Shown here piece by piece: positions 42,316-50,686 of a stretch of 64,000 nt of DNA (positions are counted from its first letter, which is position 1; each line of letters opens with the position of its first letter). This DNA is from an uncultured Myxococcales bacterium (GTDB lineage: Bacteria; Myxococcota_A; UBA9042): assembly GCA_903924465.1 (NCBI GenBank), contig CAIYBN010000033.1, positions 60,993 to 124,992 on the forward strand, given 5' to 3'. The position numbers and the translations under genes are program-made. Below the pieces are notes generated by a model, which worked only from the letters and a program-made list of their open reading frames with translations, was not told where the DNA came from and made no database searches.

Positions 42316-43263
42316 ATGTCCGTCGATTTGAACAGCATGGCCGTTTTCGCTCACGTCGTCGAAGAGCAGGGCTTCTCGGCTGCGGCGCGCCGGCTCGGAC
42401 TGTCCAAATCCGCAGTTTCCAAGCACATTTCCCAGCTGGAAGATCGCATCGGCGCGCGTCTTCTGCACCGCACAACGCGGCGCTTGCGTCTGACCGACGT
42501 CGGTGCGGCGTTCTACGAACGCTGTGCGCGGATCCTGGCTGAGGCAGAAGAGGCGGAACTCGCCGTTTCACAGATGAGCGCCGCGCCGCGGGGTACGCTG
42601 CGGATCAGTGCGCCGGTCAGCTTCGGCAGTCGCTTTCTCGGCGTGCCCATCGCGAAAATTGCGACACTTTACCCGGAATTGCGCATTGAAATGGTGTTGA
42701 GCGATCGCCTGGTTGACCTGGTCGATGAAGGCTACGACGTGGCGATCCGCATTGGCCGTCTCGCCGATTCGAGCCTGATTGCCAAGCGGCTTTGCGCGAT
42801 GCCGGGCCACATTGTCGGCTCGCCGGCCTACCTCGCCAAACACGGCACGCCGCGCGTTCCAGCGGATTTGCAGCAGCACAATTGCCTGCTGTATTCGCTG
42901 TCCACCACCGGCGACGTCTACCATTTCCGCGATGGCGATCGCGACATTGCGATGAAGATCGACGGCACGCTGCGGGCCAACAATGGCGATGTCCTGATGG
43001 AAGCCGTCCGGCAAGGCGTGGGTCTGGCCTACATGCCGGCCTTTCTGACCGGCTGTGATCTGCGCTCGGGCGCGCTGGTGGAAGTCCTGCCGGAATTTCG
43101 CGCTCCGTCGGGTGCGATCAGCGCCGTGTATCCGCATAACCGTCATCTGTCGGTCAAAGTGCGGGTGTTGGTCGATTTTCTCGTCGAGCACTTCGCGGAA
43201 GTTCCCTGGGGAACGACCGAATGCGCCGAATCGCCGCGAGCCGCACATGACGGAGGCGCGTGA
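42316..43263 (+). CDS. LysR-family transcriptional regulator
   Basis: 315 residues. The N-terminal winged helix-turn-helix (NSMAVFAHVVEEQGFSAAAR, then LGLSKSAVSKHISQLE) is followed by a substrate-binding domain beginning GTLRISAPVSFGSRFL. The ATG at 42316 gives the standard length; ATG 42292 and GTG 42289 are also in frame. It lies between the MFS transporter and an alpha/beta hydrolase, and overlaps the hydrolase start (TGATG). It could control either neighbour. Confidence 0.92.
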   Translation: MSVDLNSMAVFAHVVEEQGFSAAARRLGLSKSAVSKHISQLEDRIGARLLHRTTRRLRLTDVGAAFYERCARILAEAEEAELAVSQMSAAPRGTLRISAPVSFGSRFLGVPIAKIATLYPELRIEMVLSDRLVDLVDEGYDVAIRIGRLADSSLIAKRLCAMPGHIVGSPAYLAKHGTPRVPADLQQHNCLLYSLSTTGDVYHFRDGDRDIAMKIDGTLRANNGDVLMEAVRQGVGLAYMPAFLTGCDLRSGALVEVLPEFRAPSGAISAVYPHNRHLSVKVRVLVDFLVEHFAEVPWGTTECAESPRAAHDGGA

Positions 43264-44084
43264 TGCCGGATGCTCAACTTGGCACGTTCAAGCTGCATTA
43301 CGAGCTCATCGGTCGCTCCGGCTCGCCCGTGGTCCTGATCATGGGTCTGACGGTGCCGGGGCGTAGTTGGCGGTCGATCCTGCCAGCTTTGGAGCCGCAC
43401 CATCGCGTCGCGTACTTCGATCACCGCGGCGTCGGCGGTTCCAGTGCGCCGCGTGGGCCGTATTCCATGGCGCAAATGGCTGGCGATGTCGTGGCCCTCA
43501 TGGACCACCTCGGCTGGGCGCAAGCGCACATCGTCGGCTTGTCCATGGGCGGCATGGTGGCGCAGCACGTGGCGCTGAATTCCCATAGCCGCGTGTTGAG
43601 CCTCACGCTGCTGGCGACGCACGCGGGAGGCTGGCAGGCGCGCTTGCCGCAGCTCAAAGGCGTGTTTCATTTCTTCCAGACGCAGCTGCTGCGGGATCGT
43701 CAGGCGAAGCTTTCGGCGCTGTCGAATCTGCTGTTTCCCAAGGAATTCCTGCAGACCTGCGATCGCCACGCCGTGCGCCAGGGTCTGGAGGACGATTTCG
43801 GCGAGGCGGTGCCCAAAAGCGTGCTGTTGTCGCAGTACGCCGCCATCCAGGGCCACTACACCGCGGACAAGCTGGGGCGCCTCAAACACTTACCGACGTT
43901 GGTGATTCGTCCGGGCCAGGACATTCTGGTGCGACCGGAGGAAAGCGATCGGCTGGCGCGGCTGATTCCCAACGCGCGGCTGGCGCGATTTGACCGCTGC
44001 GGGCACGCGGTGACGCGCCAGGATCCCCAACGCGTGGCGCGCGAACTGCTGCAACACTTTGCCGCGGCGGATCGTTTGGGCTGA
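43263..44084 (+). CDS. Alpha/beta hydrolase
   Basis: 273 residues. Oxyanion strand VVLIMGLTVPGRSW, nucleophile VGLSMGGMVA with Ser at about 94, acid in the RPGQDILV region and catalytic His in DRCGHAVT. The start ATG overlaps the LysR stop codon, so the pair is translationally coupled and probably a regulator-enzyme unit. The substrate is unknown; the fold is similar to 3-oxoadipate enol-lactonase-type hydrolases. Confidence 0.85.
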   Translation: MPDAQLGTFKLHYELIGRSGSPVVLIMGLTVPGRSWRSILPALEPHHRVAYFDHRGVGGSSAPRGPYSMAQMAGDVVALMDHLGWAQAHIVGLSMGGMVAQHVALNSHSRVLSLTLLATHAGGWQARLPQLKGVFHFFQTQLLRDRQAKLSALSNLLFPKEFLQTCDRHAVRQGLEDDFGEAVPKSVLLSQYAAIQGHYTADKLGRLKHLPTLVIRPGQDILVRPEESDRLARLIPNARLARFDRCGHAVTRQDPQRVARELLQHFAAADRLG

Positions 44085-44153
44085 CCGGTGCATACCGGCG
44101 GACAATCTGTCATGCTGGGCAACCCTGCTGGATGCGGTTGCGCGGAGCCCCTG

Positions 44154-44981
44154 ATGCAAGTCCCTGATCTGTGGTCTGATACCGACCGGACGGCGGTCGC
44201 GGCGTTTGAAGTCGCGCTCCGGCACGCCGATCTGGCAGGCGCGCTGCTGGCGTTGGATGGCGTGTCGGCGCAAGAGGCGTCCCGGCACCGTCAGACGCTG
44301 ACCGATCTGGCGGCCCGGGTGCGTCTGGAACTGCCAGCGCGCGATCCCGTGACGTCGCTTGGGCACGTGCTGGTGGAAGAGACCGGATTCACAGGCGATC
44401 CGGAGGAGTACTTTGCGCCCAGCAATTCACGGCTTTCGGACGTGCTGACCCACCACCGCGGCATGCCGATCCTGCTATCGGTCGTCTGGATGCTGGTCGG
44501 CGAGCAGGCTGGTGTGGTCGTGGAGGGCATTGGCCTGCCCGGGCATTTCATCGTGCGCGTCGGCGGTTCCGCGGGCGTGCTCGCGGATCCGTTCAACGGC
44601 GGGCGCATGCTGAGCGACACGGACTGCCGCCAGTTGGTCGCCAAGCTGAGCGGCGGCGCCGTGCAGTGGAACGATTCCTTCCTGCGGCCCGTGCCCATCG
44701 ACGGCGTGCTGGAACGTGTGCTGCGCAACCTGGCGCACATTTGGCAGCGCTTGGAAATACCTGAGCAAATGCTGCGAACCGCACGTTTTTACGCGGCATT
44801 GCGTCCCCGTGAGGCGGAGCCGCGCTTGGTGCAGGCGAAGATCGCCGACGCTTTTGGCGCCACCGATCTCGCAGAAATGCTGTATCGCGCCGTCGTCGAT
44901 GGCTTTCCCAGTTCTGCCGCCGCGGAAGTCGCTGCCGGTCGCTTGGATGAACTGCGGCGCGCAGCTGTCGACGTCAACTAG
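44154..44981 (+). CDS. SirB1-like transglutaminase-related protein
   Basis: 275 residues. The central part (about 75-180) resembles the SirB1/transglutaminase-like domain (PF13369 type): a GDPEEYFAPSNS segment, HHRGMPILLSVVW and VEGIGLPGHFIVRVGG with the histidine. The C-terminal 80 residues form TPR-like helices (QMLRTARFYAALRPREAEPR). The family sits near peptide-release-factor or chromosome-segregation genes in other bacteria and its role is not settled. The ATG at 44154 follows GCGGAGCCCCTG; GTG 44088 would add a Cys-containing leader. Confidence 0.7.
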   Translation: MQVPDLWSDTDRTAVAAFEVALRHADLAGALLALDGVSAQEASRHRQTLTDLAARVRLELPARDPVTSLGHVLVEETGFTGDPEEYFAPSNSRLSDVLTHHRGMPILLSVVWMLVGEQAGVVVEGIGLPGHFIVRVGGSAGVLADPFNGGRMLSDTDCRQLVAKLSGGAVQWNDSFLRPVPIDGVLERVLRNLAHIWQRLEIPEQMLRTARFYAALRPREAEPRLVQAKIADAFGATDLAEMLYRAVVDGFPSSAAAEVAAGRLDELRRAAVDVN

Positions 44982-45005
44982 ACCCTCATCTCTTTGGAAT
45001 TTCCG

Positions 45006-46409
45006 ATGCTCACACCCGCAACCGTTTTGGCCGCTGCTGAAGCCCAGATCGAACCCGCGCTCGACCGCTTGTGCCGGTACCTGCGCATTCCAGCCGTCTC
45101 CTGCGATCCGGCGCACGCTCCGGATGTCGCGCGTCTGGCGGCGCTGGTCGCCAGCGACCTGAATGCCCTCGGGCTGGATGCCCGCGTGCTGCAACTCGAT
45201 ACCGCGTTGCCGTGCGTGGCCGCGTCGTGGCTCCACGCCGGCCCGGATGCGCCGACGATTCTTGTCTATGGCCATCTGGATCTGCAGCCGGTCGATGGCG
45301 GCGATGGCTGGCGGACGCCGCCGCATGAGCCCACGCGCGTGGGCGATCGCCTGTACGCACGCGGGGCGTCGGACGACATGGGTGGCTGGGTGTCGCACAT
45401 CGCCGCGATTGAAGCCTGGCTGAAGACGACGGGCAAGCTGCCATGCAACATCCGGCTGATCATCGAGGCCGAGGAGGAAATCGGTTCCTCGAGCCTGGAG
45501 CGCTACATGGACGCGTTCCCGGATGCATTCCAAGCCGGCGCGATGATCCTGACCGACTGCGAGAATCCGTCGACGGACGTGCCGGGGATGACGGTGTCGC
45601 TGCGCGGCGTGTTTGAAGTCGTTGTCCGCGTAGAAGCGCTGGAATCCGATGGCCATTCCGGGCTGTGGGGCAACATGGTGCCGGACGTCTCGACGGCGCT
45701 GATGCAGTTGATCACGCGTGTTGTCGATGCCGACGGCCGGCCTTCGGTGGGTCTGGTCCAGCACGCGGCCTCTCGCCATCAGGCAGCAGCCGCGGTGCCG
45801 ATTGAGAACGAGGTCATCCGCCGCGGTGCGCACCTGCTGGACGGCGTGAATCCGCTGCCGGTGCGCGGGCGTTCTGCGGCGGAATGGCTGTGGCTCCAGC
45901 CGGCCATCACCGTGGTATCGACGACACTGCCGACGCCGGAGCGCAAGAAGAACGCCCTACGTGCGGCAGCGACGGCGGTGCTGTCCGTGCGTCTGGCGCC
46001 CGACCAGACGCCGGAGCAGATGTTGGCGGCGATGCAGGTGGAGCTGCTGCGTGACCCGCCGCAAGGTGTGCACGTGTCTGCGACCCAGGAGCGTGGCGCG
46101 GGCATGGGCTGGTATTACGAGCCGAAGGGACCGGCGTTCGACGCTGTGGATCGCGCCTATCTGGCTTCGTGGGGGCACAAGCCGGTGCGCGTCGGCGTCG
46201 GCGGCTCGATTCCGTTCGTTGCGATTTTTGGCCAGCGCTTTGGGGATCTGCCGCTGATCCTGAACGGCGTGATGGATCCCGAGTCGACCGCGCATGGTCC
46301 GAACGAATCGCTGCATCTCGGCGTGTTCCGCAAAGCCGTGCTGGCGAACGTCCACCTGTATGCTGAACTGGCGGCACCGGGAATTCTGGCGCGGCGCTTT
46401 TCACGCTGA
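45006..46409 (+). CDS. M20-family metallopeptidase (dipeptidase-like)
   Basis: 467 residues. Di-zinc aminoacyl hydrolase: YGHLDLQP (His and Asp metal ligands), GASDDMGGW (bridging Asp), EAEEEIGSSS (catalytic base Glu and metal Glu), a TDCEN ligand and HGPNESL with the last His. The lid domain (about 190-300) is present. It probably cleaves dipeptides or related amides in the cytoplasm. Its stop codon touches the left edge of repeat copy 2. Confidence 0.9.
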   Translation: MLTPATVLAAAEAQIEPALDRLCRYLRIPAVSCDPAHAPDVARLAALVASDLNALGLDARVLQLDTALPCVAASWLHAGPDAPTILVYGHLDLQPVDGGDGWRTPPHEPTRVGDRLYARGASDDMGGWVSHIAAIEAWLKTTGKLPCNIRLIIEAEEEIGSSSLERYMDAFPDAFQAGAMILTDCENPSTDVPGMTVSLRGVFEVVVRVEALESDGHSGLWGNMVPDVSTALMQLITRVVDADGRPSVGLVQHAASRHQAAAAVPIENEVIRRGAHLLDGVNPLPVRGRSAAEWLWLQPAITVVSTTLPTPERKKNALRAAATAVLSVRLAPDQTPEQMLAAMQVELLRDPPQGVHVSATQERGAGMGWYYEPKGPAFDAVDRAYLASWGHKPVRVGVGGSIPFVAIFGQRFGDLPLILNGVMDPESTAHGPNESLHLGVFRKAVLANVHLYAELAAPGILARRFSR

Positions 46410-46497
46410 CCGAATTCGAACATCACAGCCTCCCGAGCCGCGGCGCGTCACCAGAGGTGCACGCTCGCGGTCCCAGTCCGAAATGCAACAGGTCTGG
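46408..46497 (+). repeat. Dispersed hairpin repeat, copy 2 (diverged)
   Basis: Starts at the M20 stop codon. Its right two-thirds matches copies 1 and 3; the left part is looser but still alignable (GACCGAATTCGA against GACCGAAGTTCGA). The hairpin is CCGCGGCGCGTCACC at 46438-46452, AGA, GGTGCACGCTCGCGG at 46456-46470. Same orientation as copy 3. Confidence 0.8.
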
Positions 46498-46540
46498 TTG
46501 AAGGATTCTGGTGTTCGTTTTCGGTCAGGATGTGGAGCGC

Positions 46541-47512
46541 TTACGCCTGAACGATCTGGCTGCCCAGGAAGAAGCCGTCGGTGCCTATGGCCTGATACAG
46601 CGGCAGTAGGATCCAGCCATCCGTGGGCGCGCTGACGGGGCCATTGTTGTCCTGCGCCACGACCTCGCCGGCATGGACCGCCTGCAGGTTGCGATAGCCC
46701 GGCTTCATGTGGAAATGGTCAGCTGGGGTGATGCCATGCCGGTAGGTCACACGCAGCGGCGGCAGATTCAGCCCGCGGTTCCGCAGCCGGTCGCGCCGTC
46801 CCTCCAGGTCGGGCACCGCCGTCCACGCCACCACGCCAAGCGACGCCAGCAGCAACCAGGCCACGGACTCCAGCGTGTCGACCGTTGCGGGCGACTGATG
46901 CTGTCCACCCTCCACCGCCAGCGCGATGTGCCCCAGCGTCGTGAAATACTCCAGCGTCGTCGCGGGGATCGCGTCCTCCAGCCCGAGAATGCCCGGCAGG
47001 CACAGGTTTTGCGCCAAGGCCGCGCTTTGCGGATGGCTACACACCACAATGAATGGCACGCCGTCCGCCGACATACTGTGCAAATCCAGATGAACGATTG
47101 GCCCGCGCGCCTGCGCGATCTCACCGTCAAACACGTGAAGCAATTCCAGCTGTTCCACATCCTCCGCGACATGCCCGCGGGTCGCGCGCAGTTGTGTCAC
47201 GGACGGCAAATCCCAGCGCCGGTTCAGGTCGCGATCGGAGTAGCGCGCACCCAGCCGCAGGGCACCGATATTGCCGCAAAGCCCGAGAATTCGCCCCGCC
47301 ACCGGCGTATTCGCCGTCCGCAACGACTCCAGCACCTGCAGGATCGCCCGGATGCCGGCGGGTTCATTGCCGTGCATGCCGCCAGACAGGATGACCGTCG
47401 CGCCGGGCTGACCGTGATCGATCTCGCCGAGCCGGTGATCCGGTCCGACCCGCACGTCCGGCAGGACGGTCGTCAGCAGCGTAGGGTCGATGAAATCGCC
47501 GGGATCGCGCAT
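46541..47512 (-). CDS. Succinylglutamate desuccinylase/aspartoacylase family protein
   Basis: 323 residues. A zinc carboxypeptidase-like amidohydrolase: SGGMHGNEPAG holds the first His and Glu ligands, RDLNRRW the substrate arginines, and VHLDLHSMS the second His ligand; EGGQ is near the catalytic glutamate. By family it removes acyl groups from N-acyl amino acids. The start at 47512 follows GAGGCACCC; a longer start at 47557 lies inside repeat copy 3. The gene stands between repeat copies 2 and 3, which are in the same orientation as each other. Confidence 0.8.
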   Translation of the reverse strand: MRDPGDFIDPTLLTTVLPDVRVGPDHRLGEIDHGQPGATVILSGGMHGNEPAGIRAILQVLESLRTANTPVAGRILGLCGNIGALRLGARYSDRDLNRRWDLPSVTQLRATRGHVAEDVEQLELLHVFDGEIAQARGPIVHLDLHSMSADGVPFIVVCSHPQSAALAQNLCLPGILGLEDAIPATTLEYFTTLGHIALAVEGGQHQSPATVDTLESVAWLLLASLGVVAWTAVPDLEGRRDRLRNRGLNLPPLRVTYRHGITPADHFHMKPGYRNLQAVHAGEVVAQDNNGPVSAPTDGWILLPLYQAIGTDGFFLGSQIVQA

Positions 47513-47554
47513 GGGTGCCTCGTGGTCGGCCCGCTCCGACGGATCGAAGCGATG

Positions 47555-47652
47555 CACTCCGGCCGAAGTTCGAGCTCATCCGTTTTCGATCCGCGGCGTG
47601 CCACCAGAGGTGCACGCTCGCGGTCCCGGTCCGAAATGCAACAGCTCTGACC
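47555..47652 (+). repeat. Dispersed 98-bp hairpin repeat, copy 3
   Basis: Aligns without gaps to the reverse complement of 7033-7130 with about 8 differences over 98 positions. Hairpin CCGCGGCGTGCCACC at 47591-47605, AGA, GGTGCACGCTCGCGG at 47609-47623. It lies between the aspartoacylase-like gene start and the exonuclease III stop. Confidence 0.85.
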
Positions 47653-47730
47653 GACAGGAGTTGATGTTCGACACAGGTCAGCCTGTTTAGCGCGCGCGGG
47701 CTCGCGGAGCAAGGGGACCGTCGACCGCGG

Positions 47731-48495
47731 TCACGCTTCGAACACCACGCCCAGCGGCACATGGTCACTGGGCTTGTCGCCGCGGCGTTCGTTGCGGTCG
47801 ACAAAAGCGTCGAGGCTGGTCAACGCACCCGTGGCAAAAACGTGGTCGATGCGCAGGCCGTTGTCGCGTTCGAACCCGCCAGCGCGGTAGTCCCACCAGG
47901 AGTAGAGTCCAGCTTCAGGCCGCTGGTGGCGAAACGCATCGGTCAGTCCCCAATTCAGCACATGCTGCAACGACGCGCGCACTTCCGGCAGGCACAGCAC
48001 GGTATCGTTCCAATCGGCGGGCCGCGCCACGTCACGGGCGTCTGGCGCGACGTTCATGTCGCCGCACAACACCATCGGCCGGCGTGCGTCGCCTTCCCGC
48101 TCAAACCAGGCGCGAAGCCGTTTGAGCCACGCCAGCTTGTAGGCGTACTTGTCGCTGTCCGGCGCGCCGCCGTTGGGCACGTAGACGCACACGATGCGCA
48201 CCCCGCGCACGGTACCGGCGATCAGCCGCGCTTGATCATCGACCACGCCATCGTCGAGCGTTCGCGTGACATCCGTGATCGCGTGGCGCGACAGAATCGC
48301 CACGCCGTTGTAGGTCTTCTGACCATGCGTCACGGCGCGGTAGCCAACCGCTTCCAGGGCCGCGTGGGGAAACTGCGCATCCTCCAGCTTGAGTTCCTGC
48401 AGGCACAGCACGTCCGGTTGGTGGGCTTGGAGCCACGCGAGCAGGCGTGGCTCGCGGCTGCGGATGGAGTTGACGTTCCAGGTGACGATGTTCAT
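47731..48495 (-). CDS. xthA: Exodeoxyribonuclease III
   Basis: 254 residues. AP endonuclease/3'-5' exonuclease of the base-excision repair pathway. Family residues are all visible: WNVNSIR (Asn7), LQELK (Glu34), YVPNGG, GDMNVAP (Asp and Asn), the DNGLRIDHVFA loop and the catalytic SDHVPL ending. Complete length. It directly adjoins the left end of the integrative element: 30 bases separate its start from the integrase stop, so it may be the insertion target neighbour. Its coding sequence is intact. Confidence 0.95.
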   Translation of the reverse strand: MNIVTWNVNSIRSREPRLLAWLQAHQPDVLCLQELKLEDAQFPHAALEAVGYRAVTHGQKTYNGVAILSRHAITDVTRTLDDGVVDDQARLIAGTVRGVRIVCVYVPNGGAPDSDKYAYKLAWLKRLRAWFEREGDARRPMVLCGDMNVAPDARDVARPADWNDTVLCLPEVRASLQHVLNWGLTDAFRHQRPEAGLYSWWDYRAGGFERDNGLRIDHVFATGALTSLDAFVDRNERRGDKPSDHVPLGVVFEA

Positions 48496-48515
48496 TCAAT
48501 GTCCATGTTATTGAA
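48495..48515. other. AT-rich inverted repeat at the integrase end (att candidate)
   Basis: TTCAAT and ATTGAA are separated by 9 bases, in an AT-rich patch just outside the integrase stop and touching the xthA start codon. Tyrosine recombinase core sites often have this form and position. No matching copy was found by eye at the right end, so the assignment is tentative. Confidence 0.25.
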
Positions 48516-48525
48516 AGTATTACTG

Positions 48526-49767
48526 CTAATTTTGTCCGTCCGTGCCTGTACCCACTTTTGTACCCACTTTTGCCCCAACATCCGCATCCGCGTCGACCCG
48601 GCGCTCGTCCAGATGGATGACCTCGCCCAGCTTGCGCGCGGCATCCTGACGGGGCTGCTCGGGCGGGCGATTGTAGATCGCGTGGACCGCCTGGCTGCTG
48701 TGGCCGACCTGCGCCATCGTGATTGCCTGCGAGATGCCGGCCATCGCCGACAGCGTGACGTTTGTCTGTCGGAGCGCTTTGCCGGACAGAGCGGGCAGGT
48801 TCAACTCGGGCAGCACTTTTTGCAACCATACCCACAAGCCCGTCGTCGTGACGCACCGCCCGGAGTCGGCCGACCTGCCGCCCGCCGGGAACATCCAGCC
48901 TTCGTCACCAACGAGCTGGCGGCGCTGCTGCTGCAGAATCCGCAGCACGCGGGTCGACTCCGGGTCGATGTACGACGGCCGGCCTTCCTCGTGCTGTTTG
49001 GTGCCGGCCACGATCTTGCCCGCGACCCAGTGCTGGCGGATCTGCCACTTTCCAACTTCGGCGGTCAAGTCGAGGTCCTTCACACGGATCGCCACCAACT
49101 CGGACGGTCGTGCGCCCGTTGAAAAGCCCAGCATCAACAGCGGGTGCCAGCAGTCCGGCGACTTTTCCCGCGCGATGGCGATCAAGGTGCGGAGCTGTTC
49201 GGGCATGAGCACCAAGTCCTTGCCACCGCGCGTCATGCTGGCGCCCTTGGGGAGCTTGACGCCGTCAGCCGGGTTGGGGATGCGGTACATCCTGCAGCCG
49301 GCGCCGATCAAGTTCTTCAGCGTCACCCAGCGAGTCCGGACGCTGTTCATCTTGTTGCCGGTCCGCACCTGGCCATCGACCCACGCCTCCAGGTCGGCAG
49401 GCGTGATCTTGTCCAGCCGGTAGTCGCCCAGCACTGGGTTGATGTGCGCCCGCAAGTGATGTTCGACATTGGCCTTTGTGGCCCCGCCCGCCGTCCACTC
49501 GCCGCGTTCAAGCTTGCGTACGACCCATTCCTTCGCGAACGCGCGCAAGGACGGCGGCAGCACCTTCTCGACGCGGTTTCGCGCCTGTTCGCGCAGGTCG
49601 TCCGCAATCAGCCGCGCCTCCGCCAGCGTCGCGTCCTCCGGCAGGCTCAGCATGCGCTCCACCGGCCGCCCGGTCCGGTCCGACACGGCCTTGATCCGCA
49701 CGACGAACGTGCCGTTCGGGCGGCGGTACACGCCCGGATACCTCGTTGCTTCCAGCTTGTCCCGCAT
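48526..49767 (-). CDS. Tyrosine site-specific integrase
   Basis: 413 residues. An N-terminal arm-binding-like part (GVYRRPNGTFVVRIKA), a core-binding domain with HLRAHINPVLGDYRL, and a catalytic domain with the first Arg in FSTGARPSEL, then the ALRQTNV box (second Arg; the usual box His appears to be Lys), the VGHSS His box, and a probable nucleophile Tyr in AIYNRP. Phage/ICE-type C-terminus rich in Asp/Gly/Thr. The ATG at 49767 follows CGAGGGCAAC; a GTG at 49800 is in frame too. The first 260 bases are overlapped in another frame by the excisionase reading frame. It mediates integration and, with the neighbour, excision. Confidence 0.92.
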   Translation of the reverse strand: MRDKLEATRYPGVYRRPNGTFVVRIKAVSDRTGRPVERMLSLPEDATLAEARLIADDLREQARNRVEKVLPPSLRAFAKEWVVRKLERGEWTAGGATKANVEHHLRAHINPVLGDYRLDKITPADLEAWVDGQVRTGNKMNSVRTRWVTLKNLIGAGCRMYRIPNPADGVKLPKGASMTRGGKDLVLMPEQLRTLIAIAREKSPDCWHPLLMLGFSTGARPSELVAIRVKDLDLTAEVGKWQIRQHWVAGKIVAGTKQHEEGRPSYIDPESTRVLRILQQQRRQLVGDEGWMFPAGGRSADSGRCVTTTGLWVWLQKVLPELNLPALSGKALRQTNVTLSAMAGISQAITMAQVGHSSQAVHAIYNRPPEQPRQDAARKLGEVIHLDERRVDADADVGAKVGTKVGTGTDGQN

Positions 49768-50281
49768 GTTGCCCTCGAATGTACTGGTCCAGATCGTCAC
49801 GGTGCACGCGCAAAATTGGGCGTGCGACGGTGCCGATGTTGCTTGCTTTCAGATGCCCTTTGGCGATGGCCTTCTGCACATTGGCTGTGCTTTGGCGGAT
49901 GTAGGTGCCGCACTCGGCGGTGTTGAGCCACGGCGTGTGTGCGGGCACAGGAGCTGTTGCCGCGCGACTCCGACTCGGCTCGCCTTCGGCCGTGTCCGCG
50001 TCGCCGTTCGCCGCGATGCGGTGAGGTCCGGCATGCAGCATCGCAGCCGTGAGTTCCTTCAAGGCGCTGACCAAATCGATCGTCGCCGCGTCTGGCACGG
50101 CTTCCGACACGAGGTCGGACTGAGTTGAGGCCGCTTCGCAAGGCGACTTTTCAGCGATGGTCCGAGCGGCCTGGAAAAACTTGTTGGTCCGGATGTCGAC
50201 GTAGCGGTAGTCCGCGGACGTGTACCTGGCGTCGTGCACGAGGCTGACGATGGGCGGGGGCGATTTGTTCGGCTGGGCCAT
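49508..50281 (-). CDS. Excisionase-like helix-turn-helix protein
   Basis: The frame is open for 257 residues, but only the first 170 or so look like protein. Residues about 1-110 are unrecognised; 115-170 are a MerR/excisionase-type DNA-binding domain (WLNTAECGTYIRQSTANVQK, then RVHRDDLDQYI). Past about 49770 the frame runs in a different phase over the start of the integrase gene and turns into Gly/Arg/Ala-rich sequence, so the true end of the protein is unclear: long overlap, a frameshift, or a natural fusion by recoding. It is placed where an excision factor would be expected, upstream of int. Confidence 0.65.
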   Translation of the reverse strand: MAQPNKSPPPIVSLVHDARYTSADYRYVDIRTNKFFQAARTIAEKSPCEAASTQSDLVSEAVPDAATIDLVSALKELTAAMLHAGPHRIAANGDADTAEGEPSRSRAATAPVPAHTPWLNTAECGTYIRQSTANVQKAIAKGHLKASNIGTVARPILRVHRDDLDQYIRGQHAGQAGSNEVSGRVPPPERHVRRADQGRVGPDRAAGGAHAEPAGGRDAGGGAADCGRPARTGAKPRREGAAAVLARVREGMGRTQA

Positions 50282-50686
50282 GCTCTTGGGCCTTTCGTTC
50301 GCTGTGGTCGCTGCCGGGCTACGCGCCGGCTTTCGGCGCTGTCCCAGAAGTTCTTAGCACCGTGGATCTGCCTGCAAAAGCAACAACTTAATTCCAGATC
50401 AAATGCGCTGACTTGCGCATCGACCGCGACCTGCGTCGTCGCAGCAGACGTTGGATCTGCCACGCCGTGCACATGTACAAGTTCACGATGTCGTTTGGGC
50501 GGACTTGAACCGCCGGGCAGGCGCAGACGTGGGCGGAGGGCGGCGCCTGAATCAGGAAACTTCCTCGTTCTCGGGCGGGATTCGGACGCAGGTGTTGCTG
50601 CCTACGCCCGATCCGCACGCCAGGATCATCGTTCCGCACCCGCTGTGCCGGATCGCTTACGCGGCCTCTCAGGTGTTGCCGTCGAA
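50282..50686. other. 405-base gap without a supported gene
   Basis: Lies between two minus-strand genes of the element. No frame with convincing composition. A GGCGG-ACTTGAA-CCGCC stem at 50498-50514 resembles a reverse tRNA T-arm, but no other part of a tRNA is present. The excisionase promoter is probably here. Confidence 0.4.

Noticed and set aside
50498..50514. GGCGG-ACTTGAA-CCGCC resembling a tRNA T-arm on the minus strand
   Set aside because: No matching acceptor stem, D-arm or anticodon arm could be found within tRNA distance on either side.
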